From NCBI RefSeq assembly GCF_013106755.1, contig NZ_WHPF01000009.1:186001-250000 (forward strand): a stretch of DNA of 64,000 nucleotides, given 5' to 3'. The notes beneath the pieces are model-generated. The model did no database searches, had not been told where the DNA came from, and worked only from the letters and a program-made list of their open reading frames with translations. The position numbers were made by a program, and so were the translations under genes. This DNA comes from Limnovirga soli (GTDB taxonomy: Bacteria; Bacteroidota; Bacteroidia; Chitinophagales; Chitinophagaceae). Numbering within the stretch: the first letter of the stretch is position 1; each line of letters starts with the position of its first letter. Below are positions 52,971 through 61,083 of this stretch, piece by piece.

Positions 52971-55136
52971 ATGAGCACAACAGAAAATAATACGGATACA
53001 ACCACCAACAGCCCATCTGCTGTAAAAAGATATTTAATTACATCGGCATTACCCTATGCCAATGGTTTAAAGCATATTGGTCACCTGGCTGGTGCCTACC
53101 TGCCGGCAGATATTTATGTGCGATACCTGCGGGCCCGGCAGCGGGATGTGGTATTTGTATGCGGCAGTGATGAACATGGTACCGCTATTCCCATTCAGGC
53201 TGCCAAAGAAGGTACTACCGCAAGGTCAATAATAGACAAATACCATCCTATTATTCAGCAAAACTTTGCTGATCTGGGTATTTCGTTTGACATTTACCAC
53301 CGCACCAGTGCTCCGCTGCACCACGAAACGTCTCAGGAATTTTTTACCCACCTAAACAATAATGGCGACCTGGAAATTATTGATAGCGAACAATATTTTG
53401 ACGAAGAAGCCAATACTTTTTTGGCCGACCGCTATATAAAAGGTACCTGCCCCAATTGTGGTTACGAAAACGCATTTGGCGACCAATGTGAAAGATGTGG
53501 TACTTCGCTTAGTCCGGATATGCTGATTAATCCGGTAAGTACACTTAGTGGAAAAGCTCCCATAAAAAAAGCCACCAAACATTGGTACCTGCCATTAAAC
53601 CGCCACGAACAATGGCTGCGCGAATGGATACTGGAAGAACATAAAAACGATTGGCGCACCAGCGTGGTGGGCCAGTGTAAAAGCTGGATTGATGGTGGTC
53701 TGCAGCCACGTGCTGTAACCCGCGACCTCGACTGGGGTATTCAGGTGCCCGTTGCAGGTGCCGAGGGCAAAGTGCTGTATGTTTGGTTCGACGCACCAAT
53801 TGGCTATATCAGTGCCACCAAACAATGGGCATTGGATAATGATAAAGACTGGAAGCCATACTGGTATAATACAGATACCAAACTGGTTCATTTTGTGGGG
53901 AAGGATAATATTGTATTTCACTGTATTATTTTCCCGGTAATGCTAAAATTGCATGGCAATATCGTTCCAGCCAATGTGCCTGCCAACGAATTTATGAACC
54001 TGGAAGGAGATAAGATGAGTACCAGCCGCGGCTGGAGCATTGAAATGGACGATTATATTAACGATTGGATAAAAAAGGAAAATGGAGGGTCTCAATTGGC
54101 CGATACACTGCGCTACTATCTTACCGCTATTGCACCTGAAAGTAAAGACAGTGAATTTACCTGGAAGGGTTTTCAGGATGCCAATAACAGTGAACTGGTG
54201 AATATTTTTGGCAATTTTGTAAACCGTGCTTTTGTGCTAATGCATAAATTATGTAACGGTAAAGTGCCGCCTGTACACACCGCCCTGCTGGATGAAACCG
54301 ATGAACAAATGATTGAAGCCATAAAACAGGCACCCCGTAAAATTGAACAGTTACTGGAAGAATATAAATTTCGTGATGCGCAGTTTGAAGTAATTGAACT
54401 GGCCAGGAAAGGTAACCAATACATGCAAAAAAAGGAGCCCTGGATTTTAGCCAAAAAATTAGCTGAGCAACCCGAACTGCAACAACAAATAGATAATTGC
54501 CTGCATATTTGTTTACAGCTTACAGCAAACCTGGCAATACTTATCAATCCATTTTTGCCATTTACAGCCAAAAAAATGCTGGGTATGCTTAAGGTGGTAG
54601 ATAAAATGCTGGTTTGGGAAAATGCCGGTAAACTAAAATTGTTGAGTGTAGGTTATAGCTTGCGGGCACCAGAATTATTGTTTAGAAAAATTGAAGACGA
54701 AGAAGTAAAAGCGCAAATAGAAAAACTACAAGCTGCCAGCAGCGCCAAGGCAACAGCGGCCGTTACGGCCCTGGAAACAGTGCCTGCTGCTGTTACGGCA
54801 CCGGTAAAGCAAGAAATTGTTTATGACGATTTTGCTAAACTGGATATGCGTATAGGTACTATTGTGGAGGCCGTAAAAGTGCCCAAAGCCGATAAGTTAT
54901 TGCAATTGCAGGTAGACCTTGGTTTTGAAACACGCACCATTGTATCGGGTATTGCCATGCATTTTGCACCTGAAGATATAGTGGGCAAACAGGTTACCGT
55001 TGTGGTAAACCTGGCACCCCGTAAAATGCGTGGTATAGAAAGCAATGGCATGATTCTAATGGCCGAAGATGCGCAAGGTAAACTGCATTTTGTAAATCCC
55101 GAAACAGCTATTAATGCCGGGGCAGGTGTAAGTTAA
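52971..55136 (+). CDS. metG: Methionyl-tRNA synthetase with C-terminal tRNA-binding domain
   Basis: Charges tRNA-Met. The 721-residue class I enzyme has the HIGH motif in ALPYANGLKHIGHLAGAYLP (near residue 38), two CxxC knuckles (GTCPNCGYENAFGDQCERCG) and the KMSKS-type DKMSTSRGW. The anticodon-binding helical domain follows. Residues about 612-721 form an EMAP/Trbp111-type domain (FAKLDMRIGTIVEAVKVPKADKLLQLQVD), joined by an Ala/Thr-rich linker. A terminator follows directly. Confidence 0.96.
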   Translation: MSTTENNTDTTTNSPSAVKRYLITSALPYANGLKHIGHLAGAYLPADIYVRYLRARQRDVVFVCGSDEHGTAIPIQAAKEGTTARSIIDKYHPIIQQNFADLGISFDIYHRTSAPLHHETSQEFFTHLNNNGDLEIIDSEQYFDEEANTFLADRYIKGTCPNCGYENAFGDQCERCGTSLSPDMLINPVSTLSGKAPIKKATKHWYLPLNRHEQWLREWILEEHKNDWRTSVVGQCKSWIDGGLQPRAVTRDLDWGIQVPVAGAEGKVLYVWFDAPIGYISATKQWALDNDKDWKPYWYNTDTKLVHFVGKDNIVFHCIIFPVMLKLHGNIVPANVPANEFMNLEGDKMSTSRGWSIEMDDYINDWIKKENGGSQLADTLRYYLTAIAPESKDSEFTWKGFQDANNSELVNIFGNFVNRAFVLMHKLCNGKVPPVHTALLDETDEQMIEAIKQAPRKIEQLLEEYKFRDAQFEVIELARKGNQYMQKKEPWILAKKLAEQPELQQQIDNCLHICLQLTANLAILINPFLPFTAKKMLGMLKVVDKMLVWENAGKLKLLSVGYSLRAPELLFRKIEDEEVKAQIEKLQAASSAKATAAVTALETVPAAVTAPVKQEIVYDDFAKLDMRIGTIVEAVKVPKADKLLQLQVDLGFETRTIVSGIAMHFAPEDIVGKQVTVVVNLAPRKMRGIESNGMILMAEDAQGKLHFVNPETAINAGAGVS

Positions 55137-55157
55137 ACAACAAATAATTGTATAGTC

Positions 55158-55189
55158 AATAGCCGGATGATACATCTGGCTATTTTTTT
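55158..55189 (+). terminator. Intrinsic terminator of metG
   Basis: The stem ATAGCCGGATG/CATCTGGCTAT (55159-55169, 55173-55183; one G-U pair) with loop ATA is followed by a T run. Confidence 0.88.
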
Positions 55190-55266
55190 GTTACCGGCTG
55201 CTGATAAATAATGAAGCTTTACTTGCCACGCTCGGTTCGGGGTTCACCCTTTGTAGCGGCAAAAAT
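55190..55266 (-). repeat. Class B palindromic element (B3)
   Basis: CTTGCCACGCTCGGTTC is at 55222-55238, continuing GGGGTTC. GTTACCGGCTGCTGATAA precedes and TTTGTAGCGGCAAAAA follows. The left side closely matches the copy at 59978-60060. Confidence 0.85.
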
Positions 55267-55446
55267 TTGGAGTGGCCAGGATGCAGGTTATTCCACTAGT
55301 TTAAACAGTTATATTGCCATTTTGAATGGATGCAGGTAAAACCCTTGAAAAGCCGTTTTGAATTGTACAAAATTTACAATTCTTTTATTTCGCCGGGTAG
55401 CAAAAAAAATTACCTTCGGTACTCAAAATTAGTTGCATAACTAACT

Positions 55447-55530
55447 ATTTTTGCTGAGTATAGTTCTAACCGTACAAGAGTGCGACGCAAGAGAAGCTAA
55501 ATAGTATTCCTGTAGTCGGGCTACAACCAT
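55447..55530 (+). repeat. Class A palindromic element (A12)
   Basis: The core GTACAAGAGTGCGACGCAA is at 55472-55490, the only single element with the GAG subtype on the plus strand. It lies in the 5' region of the fadB-like gene, whose candidate -7 box TATTTTTG (55446-55453) merges with the element's left end. Confidence 0.85.
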
Positions 55531-55548
55531 TCATTTCAAAATTTTTGT

Positions 55549-57927
55549 ATGAAACGCACAATTAAAAAAGTGGCTGTATTGGGTAGTGGGGTAATGGGTT
55601 CTCGTATTGCCTGTCATTTTGCAGGTATTGGTGTACAGGTATTATTGCTGGATATTGTACCCAAAGATGTTGCCGCAGATGCTGCGCCTGCCGCAAAAAA
55701 TAAAATTGTAAACGATGCCTTGCAGGCCGCGGTAAAAAGCAACCCCTCGCCATTGTATAGTAAAACTGCATTGAAGTTTATTAGCACCGGCAACTTTGAC
55801 GATAATATGAAAGATATTGCCACCTGCGATTGGATTATTGAGGTGGTGGTAGAGCGTTTAGACATAAAGCAACAGGTATACGAAAAGGTAGAATTGTATC
55901 GTAAACCCGGTACTTTAATTACTTCGAATACTTCGGGTATACCTATTAATATGTTGGGTACAGGCCGCAGCGACGATTTTAAAAAGCATTTTTGCGGCAC
56001 CCACTTTTTTAACCCACCCAGGTATTTGCGTTTACTGGAAATTATTCCTACCGTAGATACAGATGCTGCCGTAGTGGATTTTTTGATGCATTACGGAGAT
56101 GTGTTTTTGGGTAAAACCACCGTGTTAGCAAAAGATACACCAGCTTTTATTGCCAACCGTATTGGGGTTTTTGGTATTATGGCCATTTTTAACAGCATGC
56201 AGCAATTAGGCCTAAGTATAGATGAAGTAGAAGCGTTAACGGGTCCAATAATTGGCAGGCCAAAGTCTGCAACATTTCGCACTGCAGATGTGGTGGGGAT
56301 TGATACCCTGGTTAAAGTAGCCAAAGGTGTTGCAGCCAACTGCCCGGCAGATGAAGCAAAAGCTTTATTTGCTATACCTACCTGGTTAGATACCATTACC
56401 GCCAATAATTGGTTGGGCGATAAAACCGGTCAGGGCTTTTTTAAGAAAACCAAAGGGGCAGGTGGCGAAAAGGAAATTCTTACGTTAAACCTGCAAACCA
56501 TGGAATATGGGCCGCGGCAAAAACCAAAATTTGCTACGGTAGAAGCTGCTAAACCTATTGAAGATTTGAAATTAAGGTTAAAGGCCCTGGTGGCTGGACA
56601 GGACAAAGCGGGAGAGTTTTTAAGACAGTTTCATTATGCTTTATTCTCTTATATTTCTCACCGTATACCAGAAATTAGTGAGGAACTTTACCGCGTTGAT
56701 GATGCCATGATGGCGGGTTTTGGCTGGGAAATTGGTGCTTTTGAAAGCTGGGACACTTTAGGTGTAGCCAAAATGGTAGCTGCAATGAAAGCCGCTGGAT
56801 ATTCAGTTGCAAGCTGGGTAGATGATATGCTGGCAACAGGCGCTACCAGTTTTTACACTGTGCAAAATGGTAAAAAATTATTTTATGATATTGGCAGCCA
56901 AAGCTATAAAGCCTTGCCGGGTGGGGATGCCTTTATTATACTTAGCAATTATAAAGATAAAATTGTTTGGAAAAGCAGTGCTGCAGCAGTATACGATATT
57001 GGAGATGATGTACTGGGCCTGCAATGGAATACCAAGATGAATAGTATAGGCAGCGAAGTGCTGGAAGCTGTAAATAAAGGCATTGGCCTTGCCGAAAAGC
57101 AAGGCAAAGGATTGGTAATTGCCAATGATGGGGCCAATTTTAGTGCAGGCGCCAATGTGGGTATGATTTTTATGTTTGCCATTGAACAGGAATACGATGA
57201 ACTGGATATGGCCATACGCATGTTTCAAAATACCATGATGCGGGTGCGTTATTCATCAGTACCAGTGGTGGTGGCACCGCATGGGCTAGCATTGGGCGGC
57301 GGTTGTGAAATGAGCCTGCATGCTGATAAAATTTGTGCTGCCGCTGAAACCTATATTGGATTGGTAGAATTGGGCATTGGCGTTATACCTGGCGGTGGTG
57401 GTACTAAAGAATTTGTGTTGCGTGCATCTGATGAAATGCATGAGGATGAACCAGAAACCATTACACTTAAAAACAGGTTTTTAAATATTGCCACAGCAAA
57501 AGTGGCTACATCGGGTTTTGAAGCATACGATATGGGTGTATTGCGTAAAGGCCACGATGAGGTAATTGTTAACCTGGGCCGCAGAATTGCAGCGGCAAAG
57601 AGTAGTGTTTTGTCATTGTATGAAGCTGGTTATACCACACCTGTACAACGTAAGGATATTAAGGTGCTGGGGCGTTCTGCATTGGGTGCATTGTATGCAG
57701 GTATTAATGGGATGCTTAAAGGCAATTATGCCACCGAACATGATGCAAAAGTCGCCCGTAAACTGGCTTATGTAATGTGTGGCGGAGATTTAAGCGAGCC
57801 TACAATGGTGAATGAGCAATACCTATTAGACCTAGAGCGGGAAGCCTTTCTTAGCTTATGCGGTGAACGCAAAACATTGGAACGCATACAGGCAGTTTTA
57901 AAAACCGGCAGACCAATTAGAAACTAA
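55549..57927 (+). CDS. 3-Hydroxyacyl-CoA dehydrogenase / enoyl-CoA hydratase fusion
   Basis: A bifunctional beta-oxidation enzyme of 792 residues. The N-terminal NAD domain has KVAVLGSGVMGSRIACHFAGIGVQVLLLD, VVERLDIKQQVY and the catalytic His region CGTHFFNPPRYLRLLEIIP. The dehydrogenase C-domain includes ANRIGVFGIMAIFN. The crotonase domain is C-terminal (from about residue 480), with the oxyanion-hole region GANFSAGANVGMIF and VVAPHGLALGGGCEMSLHADK. This order (dehydrogenase first) is the reverse of E. coli FadB. No thiolase neighbour is in the window. Confidence 0.92.
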   Translation: MKRTIKKVAVLGSGVMGSRIACHFAGIGVQVLLLDIVPKDVAADAAPAAKNKIVNDALQAAVKSNPSPLYSKTALKFISTGNFDDNMKDIATCDWIIEVVVERLDIKQQVYEKVELYRKPGTLITSNTSGIPINMLGTGRSDDFKKHFCGTHFFNPPRYLRLLEIIPTVDTDAAVVDFLMHYGDVFLGKTTVLAKDTPAFIANRIGVFGIMAIFNSMQQLGLSIDEVEALTGPIIGRPKSATFRTADVVGIDTLVKVAKGVAANCPADEAKALFAIPTWLDTITANNWLGDKTGQGFFKKTKGAGGEKEILTLNLQTMEYGPRQKPKFATVEAAKPIEDLKLRLKALVAGQDKAGEFLRQFHYALFSYISHRIPEISEELYRVDDAMMAGFGWEIGAFESWDTLGVAKMVAAMKAAGYSVASWVDDMLATGATSFYTVQNGKKLFYDIGSQSYKALPGGDAFIILSNYKDKIVWKSSAAAVYDIGDDVLGLQWNTKMNSIGSEVLEAVNKGIGLAEKQGKGLVIANDGANFSAGANVGMIFMFAIEQEYDELDMAIRMFQNTMMRVRYSSVPVVVAPHGLALGGGCEMSLHADKICAAAETYIGLVELGIGVIPGGGGTKEFVLRASDEMHEDEPETITLKNRFLNIATAKVATSGFEAYDMGVLRKGHDEVIVNLGRRIAAAKSSVLSLYEAGYTTPVQRKDIKVLGRSALGALYAGINGMLKGNYATEHDAKVARKLAYVMCGGDLSEPTMVNEQYLLDLEREAFLSLCGERKTLERIQAVLKTGRPIRN

Positions 57928-57950
57928 TACACAATTCATTTGAGAATATA

Positions 57951-57980
57951 CAGCGCTGGCCAATGGTTAGCGCTTTTTTT
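57951..57980 (+). terminator. Intrinsic terminator of the fadB-like gene
   Basis: The stem AGCGCTGGCC/GGTTAGCGCT (57951-57960, 57964-57973; two G-U pairs) with loop AAT is followed by seven T. Confidence 0.85.
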
Positions 57981-58243
57981 ATGTATAATACTTTTATAAT
58001 ATATCCTTTTCTTTAATATGCTATTTATTGGTATGTTTTAAAAAGGTATGAAAGCTTATAGAATATTTCCCTGCTTGTTAACGGAAAGCTATTCATTTAT
58101 TGTTTCCGTAAATTGAGGGATAGTTTATTGTGAACGTACTGTTTAGCCCACATTAATTTTTATATAAGATTTTTCAATACCGGCTATTCCATTGTGCAAA
58201 AAAACTAATAAGCTTAATATTGCGCACTCAACCTTCTGTGCCA
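57981..58243. other. AT-rich gap without recognised features
   Basis: I see no reading frame, repeat element or clear hairpin here. It precedes the two-gene membrane-protein unit. Confidence 0.5.
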
Positions 58244-58639
58244 ATGCAATTTTCTTTATTTAAAAAATTGTTGTTTTATTTATCAATTACTGTGGCAGCA
58301 GTGGTAATAGTATTGTATTGGGTGCGCATGTATGCCCAGCATAATGAGATAGATGAACTACAGGATGTGTTAGTGCCAATTAAAAATAGCCTACCCGAAA
58401 ATGCGCAAATTGCATTTGCTTCAAACCTGGATTCTGCTGAAAATCTGGAGCTCTACCTGAAAGCGCAATATGTAATGGTACCCTGTATTTTGTTATTGAA
58501 AGATACTAGTAAACAAAAGGAAACTTTGCTGATAATTGAACGTAAAAATGCAATTGTAAAAAAGCCGATAAATGTGGCAGATACATTGGTACTTGCTCAA
58601 TCAAAACATTTTAGTGCTGGCTTGTATAAAAGAAAGTAA
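58244..58639 (+). CDS. Small membrane-anchored hypothetical protein
   Basis: A 131-residue protein with one N-terminal membrane segment (FKKLLFYLSITVAAVVIVLYWV) and a soluble remainder (VPIKNSLPENAQIAFASNLDSAENLELYLKAQYVMVPCILLL, residues about 40-85). I recognise no family. It starts at MQFSLFKK; a TTG eight codons upstream is in frame. It is three bases upstream of the larger membrane protein and probably works with it. Confidence 0.7.
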   Translation: MQFSLFKKLLFYLSITVAAVVIVLYWVRMYAQHNEIDELQDVLVPIKNSLPENAQIAFASNLDSAENLELYLKAQYVMVPCILLLKDTSKQKETLLIIERKNAIVKKPINVADTLVLAQSKHFSAGLYKRK

Positions 58640-58642
58640 ACC

Positions 58643-59956
58643 ATGGTATTATTATTAATCATAGTTTTCTTTTTAATGCTTTTACTGGCGGGTATTTTAG
58701 TGGATGTAATGCTACCAGGTGTAAACAGTATACTTAAAATAATTATTGCAATAGCCTTTGCTTTTTCGGTTAGCAGTATACTGTTTGTTTTATCGGTTTT
58801 TTTGCAAATTGATTTTACCGTTTTTTTAGTTTGCTGGTGTATTGTGCTGATGGTGTTGATTTGGATGAATGCCCCCTTTATTAGGGCAGGCATAATTCAA
58901 AAAAATACTGGAAAGCAGGTTGTAAAAGCGCCTGTATTGCTGGCAGGGTTTGGTATATTAATAATTACCATTTTATTTACTGGTGTATCGGTGCGATGGG
59001 GTAGGTGGGATGCCTGGGCCATTTGGAATATGCACGCCAAATTTCTTACCTATCCGCAACATTTTGATAATTTATTCACCGGCAAAATATCATGGACGGC
59101 AGCTGATTATCCCCTAATGCTAAGCGGTTTTATTGCCATGTGGTGGAGGGCAATTGGCAATGCAGAACCAATAACACCTTCCGTGGTGGCCTATATAACT
59201 GCATTGGCTGTACCGCTTACCGTATTTGCCGGATTAATAAAGAAAAAGAAACTGGCACTACCGTTTTCAATATTGCTGCTTTTTGCTTTTGATGATGATT
59301 ATATGCGACAGGCCGCATCTCAATATGCCGATAATCTTTTATCACTTTTTTACCTTTTGCCTTTTGTTTTATTACACCAAACCGAAAATTTGGATAAAGA
59401 GAAATATGTATTTATACTAATTGGCTTTTTTACCGCTGCCAGTGCCTGGATAAAAAACGAAGGCATCTTGTTTTTTCTTGTTTTTCTTGTTTTCTTTATT
59501 ATTCAAAACCGCAACAACGTAAATAGAATAAAGTATTTTTTCGCCGGCTCTTTTTTGCCAGTTAGTATGCTGCTATTTTTTAAATTTTTGTATGCGCCGT
59601 CAAATGATATTATTGGCGCACAAAGCTGGCAGGCATTTCAACAACTTGCAAATGTAGACAGGTATATACTTACATTGAAATATTTTGCTAGCAGACTGTA
59701 TAATCAAAAGTTTTTGGCAGTGCTGTTACTACTACTTACGGTATTGTTAAACAGAACCTATTTTTCAGGATTCGCCTGTAGGGTGTTGGGCATGGTTTTG
59801 CTGGGTTATTTTTTTATTTATATACTCACACCACATCCACTGGAGTGGCAATTATATACTTCTTGTAGCAGGGTGCTTACCCAAATATTTCCTGCAGTTA
59901 TTTATACAATGGCCTATGAATTGTATGAACGCAGTTTGCGAAAAGAGTTAAGTTAA
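58643..59956 (+). CDS. Polytopic membrane protein, possibly GT-C-like
   Basis: A 437-residue protein with about eleven hydrophobic segments. The extracytoplasmic loop after the third segment reads VRWGRWDAWAIWNMHAKFLTYPQHFDNLF, followed by WTAADYPLMLSGFIAMWW. An acidic residue in such a first loop resembles lipid-linked sugar transferases of the GT-C fold, but I cannot assign a family. It ends shortly before a class B repeat. It is transcribed with the small gene before it. Confidence 0.65.
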   Translation: MVLLLIIVFFLMLLLAGILVDVMLPGVNSILKIIIAIAFAFSVSSILFVLSVFLQIDFTVFLVCWCIVLMVLIWMNAPFIRAGIIQKNTGKQVVKAPVLLAGFGILIITILFTGVSVRWGRWDAWAIWNMHAKFLTYPQHFDNLFTGKISWTAADYPLMLSGFIAMWWRAIGNAEPITPSVVAYITALAVPLTVFAGLIKKKKLALPFSILLLFAFDDDYMRQAASQYADNLLSLFYLLPFVLLHQTENLDKEKYVFILIGFFTAASAWIKNEGILFFLVFLVFFIIQNRNNVNRIKYFFAGSFLPVSMLLFFKFLYAPSNDIIGAQSWQAFQQLANVDRYILTLKYFASRLYNQKFLAVLLLLLTVLLNRTYFSGFACRVLGMVLLGYFFIYILTPHPLEWQLYTSCSRVLTQIFPAVIYTMAYELYERSLRKELS

Positions 59957-59977
59957 ACACCTAAATGGAAATTGGTA

Positions 59978-60060
59978 TTTTTTGGTTGCCGGCAGCAGAT
60001 AAATAATGATGCTTTACTTGCCACGCTCGGTTCGGGGTTCCCCCTTTGTGGCAACAGTAA
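59978..60060 (-). repeat. Class B palindromic element (B4)
   Basis: CTTGCCACGCTCGGTTC at 60018-60034 continues GGGGTTC. GGTTGCCGGCAGC on the left and TGTGGCAACAG on the right form an outer inverted repeat (GTTGCC/GGCAAC). It is inverted relative to B5 across the gene at 60078. Confidence 0.88.
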
Positions 60061-60077
60061 TAATTAAAAATTGAGGT

Positions 60078-60860
60078 TTAGCTGCATGTTTTTTGTTTTC
60101 TTAGTTTGCTATCAGCTTCAGACCATAAATTATCTTTTACAAACCGGCCATTTTCTTTTTGCCGGGTGTAAAGCGTATTTGAGTTTTTTATTAAAAACTT
60201 CACCTGGCGTAACTGGCCATCCTGGTAATAATTGGAAAATACATTTAGTGTAAAATGATTGGAATTTGTATTAGTTACAGTAAATGCTTTTGTGCCCATT
60301 AACTCATAACAACCAACAAAGATTTGCTGTATAGCCGCAGCAGGTTTTTGAATGGAAATGGTATGGCTGGCTGTAATGGTTTCTTTAGGAATGTAGCCTG
60401 CAAATGCACACCTGGTAGAAGGCCTGTTGGCTATTCTGCTTCGGCTTTTTCGGTTAAAATCATTAAAGGCATAATCCAATTGTTGAACTTGCAGGGTATC
60501 TGTTTTTATAATATTCCCATTACTGTCAAAATATCTTTTAATGTGATTAAAGGTTAAAAGCAATGAGTTGTCTGTAGCGTCTGTCCCTTCTTCAAATGTT
60601 GTTTCTATAAATGGCTTTTTACTTAATGTAGGGTTGAGTATAATGGTATCGCCACTTTGTATCCATTGGCCTTTTTCGGTAAAAGGCTCCCATCTGTTAA
60701 AAGTTGGGTGTTGCTCTTTGCTGGTGTATAGAAATGTCGAGTCTGCATAAAAGCTTACCTGCATAGATGGCATGCCATTACCAAAGGCACCCGCAATACG
60801 TTCCTGTTGTGCATAACAAGTTGTGGTGCAGCATAATAGTATGATAAGGAGCTGTTTCAT
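60078..60860 (-). CDS. Secreted hypothetical protein
   Basis: A 260-residue protein with a clear signal peptide (MKQLLIILLCCTTTCYAQ, cleavage after CYA). The mature part is beta-rich (MQVSFYADSTFLYTSKEQ, KGQWIQSGDTIILNPTL), reminiscent of small Bacteroidota proteins that carry a lipocalin-like or DUF-type sensor of unknown role. No family is recognised with confidence. It is a single gene enclosed by inverted class B elements, with a terminator upstream. Confidence 0.7.
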   Translation of the reverse strand: MKQLLIILLCCTTTCYAQQERIAGAFGNGMPSMQVSFYADSTFLYTSKEQHPTFNRWEPFTEKGQWIQSGDTIILNPTLSKKPFIETTFEEGTDATDNSLLLTFNHIKRYFDSNGNIIKTDTLQVQQLDYAFNDFNRKSRSRIANRPSTRCAFAGYIPKETITASHTISIQKPAAAIQQIFVGCYELMGTKAFTVTNTNSNHFTLNVFSNYYQDGQLRQVKFLIKNSNTLYTRQKENGRFVKDNLWSEADSKLRKQKTCS

Positions 60861-60940
60861 GTAATTGCCTATATAAATATAAATAACGACTATATAGTAA
60901 TTGTATCAGGGAATATTTATACCAGATTATTTTATTTTTT

Positions 60941-60980
60941 TGAAAAAAAAAGAGCCCGGTTAAGGCTCTTATTTATTTTT
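60941..60980. terminator. Terminator of the DUF3857/transglutaminase operon
   Basis: The stem AAGAGCC/GGCTCTT (60950-60956, 60964-60970) has a seven-base loop, with A9 on one side and an ATTTATTTTTTTTT run on the other, so it can work in both directions. It ends the minus-strand genes that stop at 61084. Confidence 0.8.
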
Positions 60981-60999
60981 TTTTGATAAGTGTATGGCT

Positions 61000-61083
61000 G
61001 TTTTGCTGCCACAGGGGGTGAACCCTGAACCGAGCGTGGCAAGTAAAGCTTAATAGAAGTTACAGGCCCCTGTTACCAAAAAG
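61000..61083 (+). repeat. Class B palindromic element (B5)
   Basis: GAACCCTGAACCGAGCGTGG then CAAG at 61020-61043, with TTTTGCTGCCAC on the left and CTGTTACCAAAAAG on the right. It lies between the transglutaminase gene and its terminator. Confidence 0.88.

Noticed and set aside
1147-55490. Integron attC sites, considered because palindromes separate genes
   Set aside because: No integron R-box (RYYYAAC/GTTRRRY) pattern or integrase is seen, the genes lie on both strands, and many are housekeeping genes of established operons.
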